This document shows positions 41,274 to 52,999 of a stretch of 64,000 nucleotides of DNA, in pieces (the first letter of the stretch is position 1; every line of letters begins with the position of its first letter). The position numbers and the translations under genes are program-made. This DNA comes from Agaricus subrufescens (Eukaryota; Basidiomycota; Agaricomycetes; Agaricales; Agaricaceae), in assembly GCA_029945375.1 (NCBI GenBank), contig CM057061.1:1364001-1428000 (forward strand), given 5' to 3'. The notes under the pieces are model-generated. The model was not told the origin of the DNA and made no database searches. It worked only from the letters and a program-made list of their open reading frames with translations.

Positions 41274-43388
41274 TCACTCAAAATACGGGAATCCTCCAGA
41301 ATGCGAATGCGAATGGAAGCCTCTCCTCGAAGACCCACCAGCACCAGGTCCCCCAGCAAACGAGTTAAAACCTCTCGTCCCAAACCCACTCCCCGCCATC
41401 CCCCCACTATGAAATTGGCCAAACAAATCCGTCAAATCCACATGTTGCCCAAACCCACCAGGACCAAAACCACTAGGGAAACCGCCCCCAGCACTACCAC
41501 CGCCATTCATCATCCCATCTTCATCTTCGCCCATATCGTATCTTGCTCTACGCTGAGGATCTGAGAGGACAGCGTGAGCTTCGACCACTAGTTTGAATTT
41601 TTCCTCGTCACCGCCCTGGAGAGATGGATCAGGTAAAGAAAATCCGTTGTAAAGAGAAGGTTGTGAGGTACCTTGTCAGGATGGTGTTTCAAGCTTTCCC
41701 TCCTATAAGCCTTCTTAATATCAAGATCACCACAATCCCTAGCCACTCCCAAAATCTTATAATAATCCTTACTCTTACTCCTCTTCAACGCCGCCTCAGC
41801 CTTCTTCAATTCCGAACGTAAACCTCGAACATCAGCAGCAGTAGCACTACTCTCAGTCTCAGCTTGTTGAATCGCAGATTTGAAATCCGCAATACACGAA
41901 TCGAAATTTTCAAGATGGAGGTAGATGCGGGCGCGAGTTCGTAGAGCCTTGAAAGAATTTGGTGAGAGGTCGAGGGAGGCTGTTGTATCTTTTAATGCTT
42001 CGTCATGTTTGGAGAGCTGAGAGTGGTAAGCATATATTTGGCCGGTGTGACGAAAAAAAAAAACTAACTTTCAGAAGAGCTGTGGCACGGTTGGAAAGTA
42101 GCGTGGCACGAATTTGGCCGCCTCGCCCTTCTTCTTCCGCCTCGCCAATGCGCTAATGTGATTTTGTCAATACAGGCCTTATGTATGCCAGAGTGATCGG
42201 GAGACTGACTTCCAATGCTTCCGTATACTTCTCTACGGCCTGATTCAATTGACTAGCTCGAAAAGCGGTATTCCCTTCCTCCTTCAATCGTTCTACATCC
42301 CTGACCCGCTTCCGTAATTTCATTGCGGGTTCACAAGAAGGATCAAGACGGAGAGCATTGGTAGCGTGCGTCTTTGCCTGTTCCATTTTGCCATTAAGGA
42401 AAAGCACCAATCCACGTAGAGCAAGAACATCTGGTGAATTTGAATTGGTCCGTAGAGCATCACTGGAAAGCGATGTATGATCATAAGCAGTGAAGACAGG
42501 TAGTATCATTGATCAATGGGTGACGCACTTTGCAGCCATGTTTGCATTTTCCCAGTTTCCTCTCGCCAGCTCGAGTTCTACTCTCCATATTCTCCATTCT
42601 GTCGGAACATCACCACCTTCACCTTCAATTGCCTGTAAGCACTTGTCCAAAGCCAGTCGGGCAAGACCCCACTCCTTCTTTGCTCGTGCATTCTGGAAGT
42701 TTTTCACGTGGCCCTCCAACGCCTTCGTCTTATCTCGTAATTGTAGGGCTGGTGTATTAGAAGAATCGATGGCTAAAATATCCTTGATGGTAGAAGCGGC
42801 GGCTATCGTGGAGCCGAGAGCCAGCTGACAGCGTGCTAGTCGGAGAAGGGTTTTGGGTTGTGGGGAAGCTTGTTGAAGCGTTGCAGCCTGTTGGCAGTCT
42901 TCTAGCGCCGGCCTGAATCTTTTCAGACCCATGTGCGCTGCAGCCCGATTCGTTAGATACGACGGTTCGGCGGGGTCGAGTTCTGCAAAATCCTATAAGT
43001 CGGCCAGCTGGGTAGGGCGGTTTCGAAGATTGTGAGCTTACTGATAGCTTCGGTGTATCGGTCAACAGCCTCTCCGTACCTCCCAGCTTTGAAAGCCACA
43101 TTCCCTGTTTCTTTGACTTTCTCCGCCTTTTTCACCGGATCCTCTTCCACTTCAGGTTCCGGCTCGGACTGTGTTGGTACAGTCTCTGCTGGAGGTGGCT
43201 CGGACGGATCGGACGGGATTGTCGGCGAGTTCATGGGGGTGGTCTTTGCCTGGCTGTGGTCAAGCTGCATGAGCCAATGACTACGTAAAATCGAGAAATG
43301 TAGCGCACTCAGGGTCAGCGGGCGTTGAACCATTTGGCACCGGCTTGGAAGGCTTTGGGGCTGCATTTCTGGCCCGCTTGTTGGCCAT
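41274..43388 (-). CDS. TPR-DnaJ co-chaperone (DNAJC7/TPR2-like), multi-exon
   Basis: Hsp70/Hsp90 co-chaperone that binds chaperone C-termini through TPRs and stimulates Hsp70 through its J domain. The start at 43388 ([20 protein letters not shown]) splices through GTGCGC..CGTAG into [18 protein letters not shown]. Several TPRs follow ([87 protein letters not shown]). The J domain is [24 protein letters not shown] with the HPD motif, split by an intron just after HPDK. The C-terminus is Gly/Phe-rich and ends SGGFPYFE. About seven exons, roughly 580 aa. An out-of-frame upstream ATG at 43542 opens a frame that overlaps this start. Confidence 0.92.
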
Positions 43389-43617
43389 GGTGGGGGTAGA
43401 AGCGGGAGCCACTACCTTGCGCTTCGTTTTGAGAATTCCGGCCGCGAAGAATCCCACGGCCTGGTGTACGAGAAAGCAGAAGACTGGCTGGAGCGCCGGC
43501 TGAGGAGGAAGAAAGCTCAGAGATCGATGCTCGCTTAGGCATCTGCGGGAATTTCCGAGTAATGGGCCGTTGGGTTCGATCCCCGATCAGTGCTACATAC
43601 AGTTCCTTCTAATTAGT

Positions 43618-44917
43618 CTACTGCCTCGACTTCACAATCTCCTCCACCTCGGGCCTGATGCTCGCCAGAAAATCCTGAGTGGTCTTCGCCGGCTTCCACC
43701 CAATAGCTTTTGAGTGATTCGCTAGACCTCTCGAATTCGAACCCATAAAATTTGAACCCTACGATACGGTCAGTATCATTCCTTCCAGAGGCACTCAGAA
43801 ACTCACTCCAAAGTATTTATTCATCTCCTCCTGTGTGAATGTGGTAGGCTCTTCAGTGGTTCCCTTACCGAGAGCAACCATTGCGCGACCAATCTCCTTG
43901 GAAACAGGGTAGAGAGTATGCTCTCCATTCAACAAATTAAAATACCCCTCACGGCCGTGACCGACCGCGCCAGGATTAGCTTGGATGGCATTATAAAGAT
44001 GGACATAAAAATCAGCGACTAGAGTCTGAGTGAGTAATCATACTTTGAAGGAAGAAGCCATCAAAACGACCTTCATCAATATGAACATTCGGCCAGATGT
44101 TCAGTCCCTTTCCCACCATCCCAGCACGCCCTCTATCAAGTGCCGCGTTGATAAGCAGCGGTACCTGCATGGAATGCTTGTTCGCGAGGCCTGCATCCAC
44201 AAATTTGCCAGAGGCCATTCCATATATCGTTGATGGAGAAACGAGGTACGCGCGAACGTATCCCTCTTTATCTGCTTGGAGGATCTCAAGGTCTACATCT
44301 CTGTGTGGCGCTGTTGGTGGTAGCTTTTCTAGCTGGTCTGGGTTAGCGTCGTCCCAAATGACGTCACTAGAGCGAAGGCCTGCGGCATCATCGGCGAAGA
44401 GACCCGTCCCCGTCTAGGAAATCATGTAAGTACTAGTGACTGTTAGTATAGTAGTGCACAACGCTCACAGTGTGGATGAAGATCGAGGCTTTACCAGTTT
44501 CCTGGAACTTTCTCTTAAAACCTTGAAGTGTAGCTCTGACTCGATCCATGCCATCTGCGTCCGCCTGAAGGGGTGTCATTCAGGTTATCATGAATCCAAC
44601 ACAAGATAGTATCAACTTACTACATCAACGACGACGTCTGCTGCAACAGTCATGTCCTGAAGGAGCTTAACATCTTCAAAGGAACCAACAACAGCATTAA
44701 TCCCAAACTGCTTGAATTTCTCCGCCTTCTGTGTGTTCCGCACAATGGCCGTGATTTCAAAGGTTCTCGCATTTGGATGATCATAGAAGCGCTCTAGGAC
44801 TGAGTTGCTGATATACCCTAGGGACGATGGCCTGAGATAATTCGAGACATCAATGTACAAGGTTGGACTGACCCGTAGCATAGCAGCAGTGAAGAAGATC
44901 TTGACTTTAGACGACAT
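43618..44917 (-). CDS. NmrA/epimerase-like NAD(P)-binding protein, copy 1 (damaged N-terminus)
   Basis: Extended or atypical SDR-type Rossmann protein: ITAIVRNTQKAEKFKQFGIN, ADVVVDVV, FIHTTGTGLFADDAAG, YLVSPSTIYGMASGKF and NIWPNVHIDEVADFYVHLYN. It ends FLASIRPEVEEIVKSRQ. Relative to copy 2, exon 1 has five extra bases (ATGCT) just before the donor. Normal splicing would then put exon 2 out of frame, while reading through the 55-nt intron keeps the frame open (FFTAAMLRVSPTLYIDV..LGYIS). Either way the GxxGxxG dinucleotide loop is destroyed. Substrate unknown; likely impaired. Confidence 0.75.
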
Positions 44918-45263
44918 ACCCAAGATGTGAAAGAGGGTTGGTTAGTGATATCTGCACGAGGACGGTCATCTTATAATGCTGCACGCCCGCATACTCCAAA
45001 TTTTCACTCGTTTTTTACCCGTATGAGGAAGCACTATCTGGATTTAAGCACATGTGCTGAATGCTGTCATATGTGATGTAGCAGTGATAAAATTAACATC
45101 CGGCTACCTGAACTTGGCGGCCGGGCAAGCACGGGTTTCCATACAAGGTAGACTGGCAAAACTTGACATTCAGCAAATAGTCTATTATCGATACATGAGC
45201 TCCTTTCTTACTCATCTATTCAAAACAATATTTTAATTAGAACATATATCAGATGCTGAAGGC
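44918..45263. other. Intergenic within duplicated cassette
   Basis: Promoter-side DNA of the NmrA-like copy 1, aligned with 46962-47335. No gene. Confidence 0.5.
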
Positions 45264-45610
45264 TCAGAAGACTTCATCGCTCCAACTTTTATATCCTTCA
45301 ACCTCCTTTTGCATTCTTTCAGCTTTATTGGTGCAAATCAAAGGTGCAGCAGGATGCAATGGCAATATTGCCAGAGGACTTTCTAAAGTCGAAGAGAGGT
45401 AGAGAAATCCAGCAGCTTTAGCAGGGTCACCTGATCTTTTGACATAATCTCCCCTCTCAAGAGCGGCCTTCGTTTCTCCCGCTCCTAACTGTGACGAGTA
45501 AGCTGCAGGTGTGGAGAAGATAACCTTGTTATCGCCTACGACTGGGGTAGGGCCTTGATAACCGCTTGAGTCACATTCGCCGCACCCCGAAAGTTGGTCT
45601 AGGAAACAGG
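45264..45610 (-). pseudogene. Short-chain dehydrogenase relic (internal deletion)
   Basis: Retains the start of one exon (TNFRGAANVTQAVIKALPQS, followed directly by an in-frame stop), fused to the C-terminal exon (VVGDNKVIFSTPAAYSSQLG..) that ends EGYKSWSDEVF. The N-terminal TGxxxGxG exon and the Tyr-x-x-x-Lys exon are gone. Aligns to the SDR gene at 47391-48527. Confidence 0.85.
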
Positions 45611-45664
45611 TTGAGTGTGATCGGGACTCAAGTAACAACGTTTCATGTAATTACAGTCTATCGT

Positions 45665-46961
45665 CTACTGCTTCGACTTCACAATCTCCTCCACCTCAGG
45701 CCTGATGCTCGCCAGAAAGTCCTGAGTAGTCTTTGTAGGCTTCCACCCAATGGCTTTTGAGCGATTTGCTAGACCTCTCGAATTCGAACCCATATGAATT
45801 GACAACTCCTACGATACGGTAAGCATCATTCCTTCCAGAGGCACTCAGAAACTCACTCCAAAGTATTTATCCATCTCCTCCTGTGTGAATGTTGTAGGCT
45901 CCTCGGTGGTTGCCTTACCGAGAGCAACCATTGCGCGACCGATCTCCTTGGAAACAGGGTAGAGAGTATGCTCTCCATTCAACAAATTATAATACCCCTC
46001 CCGGCCGTGACCAACTTCACTAGGATTGTGTTGGATGGCATCATAAAGTTTGACATAAAAATCAGCAACTAGAGTCTGATTCGGTAATCACGCTTGGAAG
46101 GAAGAAGCCATCGAGCCGACCTTCATCAATATGAACATTCGGCCAGATGTTCAGTCCCTTTCCCACCATCCCAGCACACCCTCTATCAAGTGCCGCTTTG
46201 ATAAGGAGTGGCACCTGAATAGAATGTTTATTTGCGAGGCCTGCATCCACAAATTTGCCAGAGGCCATTCCATATATCGTAGATGGAGCAACGAGGTACG
46301 CGCGAACGTACCCTTCTTTATCGGCTTGGATGATCTCAAGATCTACATCTCTATGGGGTGCCGTCGGTGGTAACTGTTCTAGCAGGTCTGGGTTAGCGTC
46401 GTCCCAGATGAGGTCACTGGAACGAAGGCCTTCGGCATCATCGGCGAAGAGACCTGTCCCGGTCTAGGGAATCATATAAGCACTAGTAACTGTCAATATA
46501 GTTGCGCAGAAGACTCGCAGTATGGATGAAGATCGAGGCTTTACCAGTTTCCTGAAACTTTCTCTTACAACCTCGAAGTGTAATTCTGACTCGTTCCATG
46601 CCATCTGCATGCGCCTGAAGGAGGTCGTTCAGGTTATCTTAAGCCCGACACAAGATGGTATCAACTTACCGCATCGATGACGACGTCTGCTGCAGCAGCC
46701 ATGTCTTGAAGGAGTTTAACATCTTCAAAGGAACCAACCACAGCATTAATCCCAAACTGTTTGAATTTCTCCGCCTTCTGTGGGTTCCGCACAATAGTTG
46801 TGATTTCAAAAGTGCTCGCATTTGGATGATCATAGAAGCGCTCTAGGACTGAGCTGCCGATATATCCTAGGGGCGATTATCTATCACAATCAAAGACATC
46901 AATACGCAAAGTTGGACTCACCCGTAGCAACAGTGAAGAAGATCTTGACCTTAGACGACAT
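45665..46961 (-). CDS. NmrA/epimerase-like NAD(P)-binding protein, copy 2
   Basis: Starts MSSKVKIFFTVATG (exon 1, 40 nt, 46961-46922) and splices via GTGAGT..CCTAG (55 bp) into GYIGSSVLERFYDHP, restoring a Rossmann loop TVATGYIG (first Gly replaced by Val). The remainder matches copy 1 closely: VNAVVGSFEDVKLLQD, FIHT, TGTGLFADDAEGL, YLVAPSTIYGMASGKF, NIWPNVHIDE, and a terminus with EEIVKSKQ. About 330 aa in five or so exons. Probably an NAD(P)H-dependent oxidoreductase or epimerase-like protein; the reaction is unknown. Its upstream neighbour on the same strand is the SDR gene, and the pair is duplicated as a unit. Confidence 0.85.
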
Positions 46962-47335
46962 ATTCACGATGTGAAAGGGGGATTGGTGAGTGCTATTCGC
47001 ACGAGGACGGTCATTTTAGATTGCTGCTGACCCTTATATTCCAAAGCTTCACTCGTTTCTAATCTTGCTTATTATGCCTGTGTTAAGAAGCACTATCTGG
47101 ATCTAAGCACATGTGCTGAATGCTTCATATGTGATGTATCACAGATAAAATTAAGATCCGGCTACCTGAGATTGGCGGCCAGGCTCGCACGTACTATTTC
47201 CATAGAAGGTAGCTAACAGGCTTCAATCACTGCCAAACATTGACATTCAGCTAGTCCGTTATCGATACATGAACTTCTACCTTACTCATCCGTTTAAAAC
47301 GATACTTTAATTAGAATACATCAGATGCTGAACGC
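46962..47335. other. Intergenic between SDR and NmrA-like copy 2
   Basis: Aligned to 44918-45263; no gene. Confidence 0.5.
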
Positions 47336-47390
47336 TCAGAAGACCTCGTCGCTCCAACTTTTATATCCCTCAACCTCCTTTTGCATTCTC

Positions 47391-48527
47391 TCAAGATTTG
47401 TTCGTGGAAACAAAAAGTGCGGCAGGATGCAATGGCAATATTGCCGGAGGATTTTCCAAAGTCGAAAGTCGGTAGAATAATCCAACAGCTTTAGCAGGGT
47501 CGCCTGATCTTTTGATAAAATCACCTCTCTCGAGGGCAGCCTTCATTTCTCCTGCTCCTAACTGTGAAGAGTAGGCTGTAGGTGTGGAGAAGATAACCTT
47601 GTTATCGCCTATTTCTGGGGTATTGAATGGCCCGAGTTGGATAACGGTCATCTTCGGAAAGTTTAGAATTATATCGACTTCTGGGTTGAGTGATAACACA
47701 CCTTGATATTCAATGCGGGATCGAGTTCGAGCGCCAAGCCCGCTGTGATTATTTCGAGTGCTATAACGACAATTAGGTTCAGACATATCCGGTAACCCAT
47801 CCGGTTTAAACATACCCGCTTTACTATCAACCACAACAACAACAGTCAATATACTAAATGCGAGTTGTAGCCAATATCACATACGTTGCGCCATAATACG
47901 AAGTTCCAGCCCCACCAACCATCGCCGACGCAGAGGAGTTCTGCCAAAGTCGACCTCCTGGGAGGGAATTCTCCCTGAAAGCCTTGATAGCCTCTTTAGT
48001 CACATTTGCCGCACCCCAAAAGTTTGTCTAGGAGCAGGTTAAGTGCCAGTGATTGAAACACAAGTAGAGGTAAGAACGAACATCGAACATTTCTCTAGCG
48101 TTCTCCTCAGGGATACCTTCGAATTCTCCAACAATAACATATCCAGCGTTGTTGAAAACTACATCAATACGTCCGTATTTTTCTTTAACAGTTTCAAAAG
48201 TTTGTAATATGGCTTGAGCATTTTTGACATCGAGTTGCAATATGAGGAGTCTTCCATCTGCGATGTGATCTGGGAATTGTGACCTGAGTTGTTGTCCACC
48301 AGACTCCGTGTTGCGCATGGTGGCTACTACTTTGTCGCCTTGTCCAAGGACATGACAAGGGAGATAGTATCCTAAACCACTAGAGGCACCTGGATTGACG
48401 TCAATAATTTTGAAGGATTTATGAATTGAAAAATTAACCGGTGGCTAGAAGAGAAGATGTTAGGATGGTCAAAACCTAAATTTAGGTAAAATTAATACTC
48501 ACTGAGCCAGACACGAGAGGACGACAT
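47391..48527 (-). CDS. Short-chain dehydrogenase/reductase (SDR), multi-exon with 6-nt microexon
   Basis: Classical SDR fold, NAD(P)-dependent oxidoreductase of unknown substrate. Exon 1 starts at 48527 (MSSSRVWL). A 6-nt microexon (48444-48439, CCACCG) between CTAG and GTTAAT is needed to rebuild TTGASSGLG, the cofactor loop. Then come VVATMRNTESGG, LILQLDVKN, IDVVFNNAGYVIVGEFE, TNFWGAANVTKEAIKAF, NSSASAMVGGAGTSYYGATK (Tyr-x-x-x-Lys) and LELDPALNIKMTVIQLGPFN. The frame stops after STNKS at 47391. The relic copy continues in frame to EGYKSWSDEVF, and the same tail is present here at 47336-47390 but one base out of frame. Confidence 0.85.
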
Positions 48528-49996
48528 TCTGTGAGGAAGTGGGTGTGATAGATGCAATAACTGTCGTCGAACAGAGTTACCCACCATCGCTTTTATACCG
48601 TGCCTACTAACGGGTTGTTCAGTACTGCTTCAGCCCAACATTCGAGTATCGATCGCTTTGTAGGTAACAATTCGCAATAACACTTCGAGGTGGCATAATT
48701 CAGGGCAAGTAGGGCAATCGACGGCAACTGAACACTGCACAGAATCTGACTAAGGTAGGTAGACTGTCCAGCATGGACGTATGATGGACGATTTCCCGAA
48801 TATCATATGCTCACGGACCGGTAGGATGCCGAGGACTCAGATCTGGTCAAGGTCTGAGCACGCCGGTGCGCATATTCATCTAGCCTAGAAAGTGGAGCCT
48901 GATGTCATTGCCGGATCAATAATTGATCGATGATCTCTAAGTTCAAGTACTACGAAAGGATATTTGCGCAAGAGGAGCATGAGGGTCCAGGGTCCACTGG
49001 CTTATCGTGTCGTCGTCTAAGCATGTCATTACCAACCGGTATCTCAAATATTAGTAATCCTATCTTGATTTCTAAGTACTGTATGAGGTTAGAAAACCCG
49101 TATGGCAGTTCCATCGTCCTATCTTTGATTTTCTCGGATGAGCAAACTGTGTTTCCGAGGTTACCCTGACGGATGATAAGGCCAGTACGTCATCCAGGAT
49201 ATGGGACGAGGCTCATTCGAAGATTCGAGGCATGGTTGAGTCTTTCCAGTCCTTTCTAGGAGTAAGTTCTGTTTAAAATAAGAGAAGAAAATTCTGGAAG
49301 CATCGCGGATTGAATTTCGGTAATATCTGTCCGTTGTTCCGACTCGAATTTTCTCCTCAGATAGCTGAGTCCCTAGGTACAACTGACTCTTCTCATCTTC
49401 AAAGTCCTTTTTACATCAAAGTATGACGTGCATTGCCAACGGGGCGGTGCGGTGAGTGACTTGGGCTATTTTGACATCTATTTTCGGGGTGTGGCAGCGT
49501 ATGCAAATGTTTGTACCGGTATTTTGTGCCACATTACGTACTTACACACCTCCATTATTGCCACCTCCCCCAATTCGTGCGTCGCTCGCTAGATCGCCAG
49601 TCGAAACGATCACCGTTCTTATTTACCACCCTCTGGAGCTCTACTTGTTCCAGCTAAACAACTGAAAGTGCTCACGCGGGTGGATTGGAGGAGTTTGTTA
49701 CCACCTGGAGATTTCCTCCCCCCTGCCAAGCTCTCATTGCGCGGTGTTCCCTTATGCCTTGCCCGTTTGCACCCCTTCTTCTGTATCTGGCCACAGACAA
49801 CATTTGTGTCCCGAAGGCAAAAACGGCGTTGACAATTCTCTCCCCCTGTCACGGTATGATAAGCGCTGTGACTGTGCCATGTCAGATGTGAGAGTGCCCT
49901 GGCCTGGCTCCATGCTACGTCCTTCACATCACATCCCTTCCTTCCCTGACGACAGCCTATCACTGCGTTGACCACGTTGCACTACGTATGTTCTCT
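48528..49996. other. Intergenic, no gene recognised
   Basis: 1.5 kb with short frames only. The right end is the promoter of the first NACHT copy. Confidence 0.4.
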
Positions 49997-52509
49997 ATGA
50001 ACGTATCAACTACCAGTATGGTACCACAACCGTCCCCTCATGTTCCATTGGTTCGCCCTGATGATAGTCGACAGGAGCATGCAGATGCCGGTGAGTTCTG
50101 CTTTCTGACTCGCGCTAATTGTGAACTTACGCGAGTCGAGGTTTCTTCTCGCATGCACGAGACTTTGTTATATATGGCGGTCAATTCCCGAACAACACGT
50201 ATGGAAACGAGACAATATCAAGTAGAACCGCAGGTGCATGGCCCTCTTCATGAGTTATGAAAAGCCTTTACTGATCTATACCTACAGTTTATGCACTCCT
50301 GAAGCCGTATACATGCCTCGATGCGACCAAGGACTCCAGTGCTCGACACCCGCCACCGCGATGTCACCCCGGGACGCGAGAAAAGATTCGGGATAGGCTC
50401 ATGCGATGGCTCGTCAAAGAGAACGATCAATGGAAGATGCTTTGGGTCCGTGGCTTTGCGGGCACTGGCAAGCCTGCGGTCGCTCAATCCTTCGCTGAAT
50501 CCTGTGACGAGGCGGAGATACTCGGAGGGACCTATTTCTTCTTCCGTGCTGCTGGTAGAAACAAGCCCGACACTGTTGTGCCTACACTCGTATATCAGCT
50601 GGCTACCAATGTCCCGGAGTATCAATCTTTAATAGAACGCCGGCTTGCCAAGAACCCATCCTTGCTCGAGAATTCTGCCTCCGTTCAATTTCGGAAACTC
50701 ATTGTGGAACCGTTCTCCATCTCTCCAACGCGAGCGCCCACGAAATCCAATCGCTATCATCTTGGATGGCCTTGATGAGTGCGAAGGAGAACTTGCTCAA
50801 CTGGAGATTATTGACATTATCACCGATGCGGTCCGCGCGAATCCACCTCTACCACTACGCTGGCTTATCTTCGGCCGCCCAGAGGCTCATCTCAAGAACG
50901 CATTTTTCCAAAATACAGAATGTGGACGTGACGAGCTCATTATTGATACGGATTGTCGCGCTGATGTGGATCGATACGTCAAGAAAGAGCTTCTCAAGAT
51001 TAAGGCCTCATATAGAGACGTGACACCTGCAGGTTAGCCTTTGGAAGCCACACTACAAAAGCTTCTCTCCGCTATTGATGGATTGTTTGTTTTGGCATCG
51101 ACATGTGTTAACTATATTGGTAATCGTGAGGCAGCAGATCCAGCTGCTCAGCTCGATATCCTATTGACATCCATACGCCGCCTGCAGGGTGCTGTATCGA
51201 GGAATCCATTGGCGACCCTTGACCTTCTCTATTTATGAATCTTCGAGGATATACCACCTCCGGTATACAAGACCACGTCGCGAATTCTGGGGTATCTATC
51301 GTTTCAAAGTCGGATAGACCAAAGTCGTTGCCTCTCTTCAGCTCAAACCCTCGCAAATTTCCTCCGCCTTGACCAACGTGCATTTTACAAGGCGGTGCGT
51401 GGACTTTACTCTGTCATGCGGATACCCGACCCCGAAGATGCCGCAGTATCCCAGCTACAATTTCATCATGCCTCGTTCCAAGGTTTTCTCCTTGATCCCC
51501 TCCGTTCTGGCAACTTCACCAGTGATGGGAAAACTGCGTTGCCGAATAGTGTCCAGTCTGCAATCTACTGGCATAATATCGATGTCAAGCATTTTCACAC
51601 TAACGATAGTAAGTATAATACAACACGTTCTGATGACTGACAAACAGGAGTTTCAATATCGGTCGTAAAGATGATTTTCTCCCTGGTTTGTTCTGGGCCT
51701 CGGAAAATAATCGCGTAGCGATTTCTCAGTCTATCATGTCCTTCATTCAATGCAACGTATTCTTACCTCTACAATGGGGCCGCTATATACCTTCCCGCTC
51801 TCCACGAGTGGGTCTGGATGAAAAACTCTCTATCCAAGGCATCAACATCGACTTCAGATATTGGCACGCTCGGCATGTTTTTGACTTCCCTAAACTCTGT
51901 CGACCTGTGAGCTTATCCCCAGTCTGATACTCTCTGATCACTGACCTTTGATTAGGACCCCTCGTCTTCGTTTGTACGCACGCAGCCGTCCAGCCCCACA
52001 GACTATAAACTATTAGAATATTTCAACCGTGTTACAAAGAATGGAGTGGCAAAACCCGCTATATTCCCTCCTTTTCAAGCATGTCCATGGCCTCGGTGTA
52101 TTACTGTATTCTGACCCATCGCTAGTATGAGTGGGGGAGGTACTACTTCTTCATTGGGCACGGCATCAATTCAGTGATTGTCTGGGAAACACGGGCCTCG
52201 GGTCATTCAATGGCATACTATTTCTTGCTTCGCTGTGACTGCGAACCCTCAGAGTCACAAGTTAGGCTATACAATCGCTATTTTGAATCAATGCGTTGGG
52301 ATGAAAAACAAGCCAAGATTTGTATGGAGTTGAAACGATGTGAGCCCGTCGAGCAACCAAACGAGACTGACAGAACGGTCCTTGGGCTTCACAGATGGAT
52401 GATGGTACAGCGAGAGCGAATCAAAAGCGAATCAATAAAGGCACGAGACAGCGACCGCAAGAACAAGAAATTGGGTGACGACACCAGACGTGATGAACAC
52501 AGACGGTAG
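49997..52509 (+). pseudogene. NACHT NTPase copy 1 (pseudogene)
   Basis: Same exon plan as the intact copies: MNVSTTSMVP.. exon, a 93-nt exon (50141-50233, DFVIYGGQFPNN core), then the NACHT exon. Defects: Walker A reads GFAGTGKPAVAQS (Pro in place of Ser); a +1 insertion near 50722 breaks the frame; a TAG at 51035-51037 replaces a conserved Trp; a TGA at 51236-51238 replaces the Arg after LLYL. Walker B (IILDGLDECEG) and downstream helices remain recognisable, and the C-terminal exons continue to 52509 (GHGINSVIVWE..). Not expected to make a full protein. Confidence 0.9.
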
Positions 52510-52999
52510 CTGAAAGGACAGTGGTGAGGGCACGTATAGTGGAGAAGTGAGCTTGGGGAAGGATGTCTAAAGCTAGCATGCCCTAGGCGCGTGTCCGTGT
52601 GTCCGTGTCCATGTTTGGTGGAGAATATTGTAACTTAGTTCTGTACTGTTACGTTCTGATTATACTGTATGGTTCAAACCTACCTTCCCAATGTGACAGA
52701 TCCACTACAGGAAAGAGATGGCTGTATTATTGAGGCAGATAGGAACGCACTGGAGACGATGCGACTGCTCCCCAATCTGCACTGCAGTTGCTGATCCTAG
52801 CGAGATCCAGCTGTCGGAACACGGAAATAACATCAAATCCTTTTTCCCACTGTCACAGCCATGATGGGAGCAGTGGCTGTGTAATGTCAGATGGAATGGT
52901 TCTCGTAAGAAATGTGAGCTTATCTAGTTCCATGTCTACCTGCCATCCTCTCTCCTCCTGACCTCTGTTTGTTACTGCCCAAGACAACACATCTCCTTG
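52510..52999. other. Intergenic between NACHT copies 1 and 2
   Basis: 3' flank of copy 1 and promoter of copy 2; no gene. Confidence 0.45.

Larger units (their letters stand above)
43618..48527 (-). repeat. Tandem duplication of a two-gene cassette (SDR + NmrA-like)
   Basis: Unit 2 (45665-48527) contains the SDR gene and NmrA copy 2. Unit 1 (43618-about 45610) contains the SDR relic and NmrA copy 1. The intergenic DNA also aligns (44970-45240 with 47010-47310). Confidence 0.85.

Noticed and set aside
43315..43542. Minus-strand 75-codon frame starting MPKRASISEL
   Set aside because: It overlaps the DnaJ start in another frame and ends within its first intron; at most an upstream ORF in the 5' leader.
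43510..43590. tRNA-like B-box (GGGTTCGATCCCCG) near 43572
   Set aside because: No matching acceptor stem or clear A-box at the right spacing could be folded.
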